Positions 1-6,900 of a stretch of 8,998 bases of DNA are shown here, piece by piece (the first letter of the stretch is position 1; every line of letters begins with the position of its first letter). The DNA comes from Bacillota bacterium. Lineage in GTDB: Bacteria; Bacillota; Dehalobacteriia; UBA4068. The notes beneath the pieces are model-generated. The model ran no database searches, was not told the DNA's origin, and saw nothing but the letters and a program-made list of their open reading frames with translations. The DNA is taken from NCBI GenBank assembly GCA_017439615.1, contig JAFSIU010000029.1:1-8998 (forward strand), read 5' to 3'. The position numbers were made by a program, and so were the translations under genes.

Positions 1-929
1 AGCTCATCGGGCACGCTGCTGTCAACAATGACATCAAAGCTCAGATCAAAGCCTGCAGGGTCATAAACCAGATTGATGGTGACGGTATTTCCTGAAACAC
101 TGATGCTTTCGCGCATATAGTTTGCCAGGAGTGCAGTCGCCTGATAGAAATAATCTCCGCGGCGGTTGCTGTATATGGTGGTATATTGATAGCTGTTTTC
201 GCCTGTGCTTGTCCATCCGGCAAAGGCTGCAGATCTGTTCGTGCCATAAATATCCGCATAGGAACCATCGACCGTGCTGCTGCCTGTCAGCTGCAGATTG
301 AGAGTTTTGCTGCTGATGTCGGGGTCGATGAAGCTGTTTTCGGATACGGTTTTGATATTGACAACGACAGTTATATCCTTGGCATCTGCCCAATGCGCCG
401 TCAGAACATAGCCCTGGATGATCTGCTCGGTCAGCTTGACAGGAACTGCATCGGTAGAAGCATTGAAGACATTCTCCTCCGCATCATGCCAATGTGTGAA
501 GACCTTTCCGGAAAGAGCAGGAATTGTCTTTTCCACATAGATAGGGCCGAAGCCTGACTTATAATATTTTGTGAAGCTCTTGCTGCTGTCGGCAAAGCTG
601 CCCTCGCCTGCCTGATAGACAATACTGTTATATAATGTATGAACTGTTTCATCGCTATTGACGATATTAACCTTCTGCTCTGCCTCAGGAATGGCTGTTG
701 CAGCGGTTTTGCCTGCATAGATGCTGTAGGTTCCGGGGAGAACAGATGCGGTATATGCGCCTGCGGCATCACGGGCAGTCAAAATGAATTTGCTGCTGTC
801 GGCTTCCATACCAAGCGGCACAAGATAGATATTGGTGCGTTCGCCATTGGTGACGGTAGCGATATCCGCAAGAGTTCCGCCTGCTCCAAAAGCATCAGTG
901 GCATTGAGCCAGACATTGACGGTTGCCTT
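1..929 (-). other. Large beta-rich module 3, second copy of module 1, cut by window edge
   Basis: Residues 2306-2614 repeat the order of module 1. A Cna-B-like segment has A-T-V-N-V-W-L-N and A-Y-T-A-S-V-L-P-G-T-Y-S-I-Y. An InlB-like unit (2407-2485) has S-I-V-Y-Q-A-G-E-G-S-F, K-Y-Y-K-S-G and L-T-A-H-W. The tail has L-V-Y-D-P-A-G-F and D-S-S-V-P-D-E, which stops at the edge. Both S-V-P-D motifs are encoded by near-identical DNA (ATCGGGCACGCTG on the plus strand at 6-18 and 4764-4776). The Cna-B-like start lies about 916 bases from the S-V-P-D codons here and about 1,030 in module 1, so the tail differs mainly by an internal length change. Confidence 0.7.
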
Positions 930-3900
930 GCGAGCTTTGGGAGTTACATTATATTTCGCGATATAGGTGATGTCCTTGGTAACAGTCTGTGCGGCAAGAT
1001 TGATGACGGTCTTGCTGCTGTCATCGGAAACATACCAGCCAAGGAATTCATAATCACTGTTTTCATCTTCCTTGGTGAGCTTGCTGCTGCTGTCGAATTG
1101 CGGAACAGAGCCATATTCGACCAGAGTATCCTGTTCGAGCTGAATATTATTGAAATTGAGCCAGGTTACTGTATATCTGTTCACAGTTTCAGCAAACTGT
1201 GCGGTGTAGCTGACAGCTCCCTCGACAACAGGAATGGAAGAGGAATTATAAACAGTCAGTCCGCTCTTCCAGCCCGAGAAAACATAGGTATACTGTGCGG
1301 TGGCTGCTTTTTCGGGATCGGCAGGAGGAACAGGAGCGGTGCCGAACTCGACATCTTCTTCCTTCAGCACGGTGCTGCCGTTTTCGGCATACCAAGTAAC
1401 AGTATATTTATTCACTGTCTGAGCATAGACAGCACGATAAACAGCATCGCCGGAAACGCTCTCAACAGCAGGAGTCCAGCCGATGAAATCATAGGTATAT
1501 TGCGGAGTTGCAGGCTTTGTGGGATCGGCAGGTGCAGTGGGCATTGTGCCATATGCTACCTTGCCGCTTTGCAGCTCGGTGCCGTCCTCATCAAGCCAGG
1601 TAATGTCATATTCATTGACAGTTTCGGAATAGACCGCCTTGTAGCTCACATCGCCGGTGACGGTTTCTATTGTCTTGTCCCAGCCGGTGAAGCTATAGCT
1701 ATATTGTGCGGTATTGGTACGCTGAGGTGTACCTGCATAAGAAGGCAGCTGGCCGTATTCAAGGATATCTGTATCCAGCACGGAATCATCCCAATCCAGC
1801 CAGGTTACCGTATAGCTTCTCAAAACAGGAGTATATTCCGCCTTGTAGACTGCAGGAGCATCAGCAAGCTTGACCGCAGGAGTCCAGCCGAGGAATTCAT
1901 AGTGATACTGGGCATCGGAGGCCTTGGCAGGCTTTTCACCGTCATAGCTGGGCATGGTGCCAAATTCTACATTCTCGTCTTTTTCCAGCTCGGTGCCATC
2001 AGCATTCTGCCAGATGATGGTATAGCTGTCTTTTTTCCATTCGGCAGTGAAAACATGGGCAACACCGCCTGTACCTGCAGAAATCTTCCAGCCAAGGAAA
2101 TCATGATTGGTATATTCGGGAGCCTGCAGCACATAAGCACCATTGATCTGAATGATAGTGGCGGAAAGGCTTTCATCCCAAACGCCGCCTGCAGGATCAA
2201 TGCTGACATAGCTGCCGGGCAAGATCATAAGCTGTTCGGCATTGCCTTCATTCAAAGCATCGGCATAGGTGATGGTCGTATAGTGATTATAGGTATAGCT
2301 TACCACACCGTTGCCGTGAACGATGCTGTTGCTGAGCACATCGGGACTCCAAAAGGCATTTTGTGTCAAAAAGCCTGCACGGGGCTGCATTCCTGTGGGA
2401 ACGATGGAGGAAATGTCTGCCTCATTTTCAGCATTCAGAGTAACAAATTTGATTATGGGAGCATAGTTTACGCCGTCCCAGGTGCCGTTTGCAACATTGA
2501 AAATGACCTTCTTCTGCAAATTGTCGGGAACATTATCTCCGTTTTCATCATAAAGCCATGCAGCCATATAATTATGTCTGACAACGCTGCCGGGATGGCT
2601 TGTGCTGTCATCGATGAAGTGACGGTTCCAGCCGGCAAAGATATAATTTGCACGGGTGGGATTGACAAGCTGAAGATCACTTTCGATGCGAATATCCTGC
2701 TCAGCACTGCTGCCCTGCCAGATGCCATTGACGGGGGTTATGCGGATATAATTGCCATGGGCGACGCTGTCAATGCTCTCGGCAATGCCGTCACCATTGG
2801 CATCGAAGCTGACATTGTGATATTGACGCTCAAAGCTGTAAACATAAGTGATCGCATCACTGCCGCTGACAATAATGGGAGCGGTGCCGCCGGCATTCAG
2901 GGCTGCATCATTCCAGCTGCCATTGTGATAGCCATAGGCAGCATTCATACCGGTGGGGATAATATCACGGATATCGGCGCTGTTATCCGTGAGGCTGACA
3001 TATCTGACGATATCTGCAGCAGAACCGCCTTGCCAGGTGCCGTTTGCAATTCTGAAGGTAACGACCTTCTGCTTGCTCCAGTTTGCAGTCAGAGTGATAT
3101 CCGAGGCGGTATCGGCGCTGATAACACCATCGGCATAAGCTCCGGCGACATCACAAGTCCAGCCGAGGAAATCATAGCCATGACGAATGAGACCTGTGGG
3201 CACCTCGGTCGCATAGCTCCAGATATGATTTTCGGGAGCTGTTGTCATACCGCTGACCTCATCACTGCCGGCATTCAGTTCATAATTTATTTTGTAGCTC
3301 TTGGGAGAGAGCGTAACCTTCAGATTGTCCTGCAAGGGATCTGTTGTGACCTGTCTGGTGCCATTATACCATGCAATGGCAGGTGCAAAGGTCACAGTGA
3401 AGGGAGTGCTTTCAGTCAGATCATATTTCAAGCCGCCCTTTTCCCATTGATGCAGCTTCAGCGCATAGTCAAAGGCATAGCCCTGAGGATGAACATTCCA
3501 GACGGGATAGGAATCGATCGCCTTGCCATCGCTTGCAATAACAGTGTTTTCGGGAGAATAAGTGCTGCCATCGAAATGCTGAACGATGATGCCCCAATCA
3601 TAAAATGCGGTGGAGCCGTCATTTTCGCTGTTGAAGCGGACAAGCATATCAAGGCTTTCGGGGCGATATGCCGAAGCAATGGAGGAAGCATCGATTTCCC
3701 AGGTGAGCGGGAATTCTTCCGGATCAAAAATCAGATAAGCATAAACATGAGCAGCATTGTCAGCATTGTTGTCCAAAGCTTCACGGCTGCCGACATAATT
3801 GGCAGGATCATTGAGCACAGAGGCAGAAACGCTGCCGCTTGCAGGCTCATTCATGAATGCAGTCTGATAATTTGTTATATTGACATATATTCTATAGCTG

Positions 3901-6900
3901 CTGCCGTCCTGAGGAACAGGTGTAAACTCATAGGCAAGGATACCAACACCGCTTGTATAATGGCTCTCATCAAGCGCATAGGTCTTGGATTGGACAATGA
4001 ATTGGTCACCGCTGGGAGCAGTACGCTCCAGAGTGACGGTCAAAGAAATGGGCAAGCCCTCAAAAAGAATGGTATTACCATCGCTGTCCTTGGTAGAGAT
4101 GCGGATCTCACCGCTGACAGTCAGCGGTGCCTTCCATTTGGCGATCAAAGTAACATCCTCGGTAATGACTTCGCCGATTACGGCAGGACTGTCATTCAAT
4201 TGCCAGCCATCAAAAACATAGCCATCATCACGGGTGGGGATATAGCTGCCAAGAACGGGGATGCGGAACTGGTTTTCCACTTCGAGCGCTTCTGTGCTGC
4301 CATTGAGCTTGCCGCCATTGGGATCAAAGGTAACGCTGTGCGCATTGGCAAAGACATTGACCAGAACAGAAACTCCGTCTGCCTGCTTATATCCTGTACC
4401 GTCAGCCACGCCATAAATGCCCTTGCTGCCATCTGCAGCGGTCTGGTCGGAGGTTACGGTTACAACTGCGGTATAAGCGCCTGCGGCATATTTATAGGTT
4501 GCGCTTGCAGAAGTGGCTTTCGAGGTGTAATCAACCAGCTCGATCAAGCCATTTTCTGCAAAAAGCTCCGTATCGTCAGCCAGAGTGAAGCCGAAAACAG
4601 AAACACGGTATAAATAATCCATAGGAACGCTGTAGCTGCCGCTGACAGACTCTGTGCCATCAAAACGAGCTTCGAAAGAAGAATTGGTATGACGGCTGAT
4701 GGGCGACCATTCACCATCCTTATAAGAAAGGATTTTGATATCAACAGCCGCTGGGATAAGCGAATCGGGCACGCTGTCATCGATCTGCACAGTATAATGC
4801 ATGGTGAAAAGGTCGGGACGATATTGCAAGGTGGCATTCACTGTATAGGTGATATCACCATTGGCATCGGGTTCGGATGCTGTAACTGTACGTTCGGTCA
4901 GGAAATAGTCCTCCAGACGGATATTGGCGGAATATTCCAATGCAGAAGAAAGCCCCTGGAAATCGGTAACATCGGCCGCAAAGGACAGTGTGGAGATTTT
5001 GGTATCATATTCAAGTCCGTTCGCAGGAGTTTCTGTATCCACAGTATTTTCAGTGGTGATCCAATCGGCAGCAAGAACATAGCTTTTACCTGCCTGCACA
5101 TAGTCATCATCGCTTCCTGCAGCTTTGCCTGTCAGATCGATATGGATTGGAGCAAGTCCTGCTGAAGGATTGATACCGATGGAAAAAGACACGGCAGGAT
5201 CGCTGTGATGATTGACAGTCAGATTAACAATTACCTTGTCATTGGAGCGCTGCCATCTGGCGGTAATGGTGTGAGGCTTGATGATACCCATACCAAGCAC
5301 AGTGATACGCTGATCGGAGAAATAGATATCGCTGCCGCTGTCAAGCTGCCAATTGTTGAATTGATAGAATTCACGGGCAGGAGTGATGTCATCAATGATA
5401 ACATCTGCACCGCGCTGATAATATTTGACAATGCTGTTTTTGCCGTCATAGCTGCCGCCGTCAAAATCATAGGTAACGGAGAAGAAAATGATATCTGCAG
5501 CAGTTGTGTCGGGATCGCCTGCAACCATCTCGGCAGGCAAAACGATACGCTCTGTGATGATACGGTCATAGATTTCGCCTTTTTTGACAACAACATCATA
5601 GGAGCCGTGAATCAATTCCGCTGTATAGACGCCTTCTTCTTCTCTGCTCATGGGATAAAGCTTGCTGTGATCCTCGACATCACGCAGCCAGAGAGCATCA
5701 TATTCTGTCAGCTCATCAAGGTCTGTGGGAGTACCTCCGGACACAGCACCGGTTACCGAATCTATATCAGGATTTTTCAGAACCTTGACGGTGGCGGTGA
5801 ACTTTTTGTCTATTTCCTCATAAACAGCGATATAAGTCGCATCACCCACAACAGGAACCGGCTCATTATCCCAGCCTTTGAAGAGGAAGGTATGAGTGGC
5901 GCTTTCGAGGCGGACAGGATCTTCGCCTGTATATGTCGGAGTTGTGCCATATTCAACCGATTCTGTTTTCAGCACAGTATTGTCATAATTCTTCCAAGTA
6001 ATGGTATAGCTGCGTTTTACGGGTGTGAAAACAGCTGTATATTCTGCCGCATCAGTAACTGCGGTCAATGCGGGAGTCCAGCCCGTGTGAGTATAGGAGA
6101 ACTCAGCGGTTGAAGTCTTGACAGGGGTTGTACCGCTATATGCAGGCATTGTTCCATAAGCCAAAGTCTCGGTTTTCAGAACATTTCCGTCATGATTCTT
6201 CCAGACGACTTCAAATTTCTTGGTTTCGAACAGGGCATAAAAGCTCATATTGCCATTGACGGTCACAGCTGCTGAAGGAGCCAAAGTCAGGCTGCCGCCG
6301 ACGGAACTGCTCCATCCGACAAAATCTGCACCTGTTTTGGTGGGCGCGGTGCCATTATAGCTGACAGATGCACCCTGCAATGCCTTTTGTGTTGCCAAAA
6401 CAGCGCTGCCATCTTCGTTGTACCAGGTAACAGTACGCATAGGAACCAGGGTGAAATGAGCATATAAGGTTATATCACCATTGACTGTGATATTATCCCT
6501 CAGGGCATAGACAACATCTCCCGTTTCGCTTTCTGCCCAACCATCAAAGATATAGCCTTCGGTCTCAGTGGTGCTGCGTGTAGGCATTTCGCCTGCATAA
6601 CTGATCGTATCACCATAGCCGATACCCGAATCGGTGCGAATAACAGTATTGTTGACCCATGTAACTGTGTAGGTCCTCTCTTCTGCACGGAAAAGAGGAT
6701 ACATTGTCATATTGTTCTTGACGGTAACAGTTGGCGTGATGCCGAGATTGGTGCCATTCTTGCTTGTTGCCCAGCCATCAAAAACATAAATATGCTCGCT
6801 GTCAGGCGCTTTGTTGGGGGTCGCGCCATCATAGGTCACGGAAACATTCTTGCTCAGATTGGCATCGAGGTGAATAATGCTGTCATCATCATTGAGCCAT

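Noticed and set aside
639..4613. 1,324-codon plus-strand open frame as a gene
   Set aside because: It is exactly codon-opposite the giant gene, has no ribosome site or recognisable domain, and is explained by absence of TTA/CTA/TCA codons in the sense frame, whose repeats and signal peptide are unmistakable.
5205..6113. 302-codon plus-strand frame, with the similar frames at 186-557, 4689-5165 and 6996-7484
   Set aside because: All are in the same codon-opposite register as the 639-4613 shadow and overlap clear repeat-coding sequence on the minus strand.
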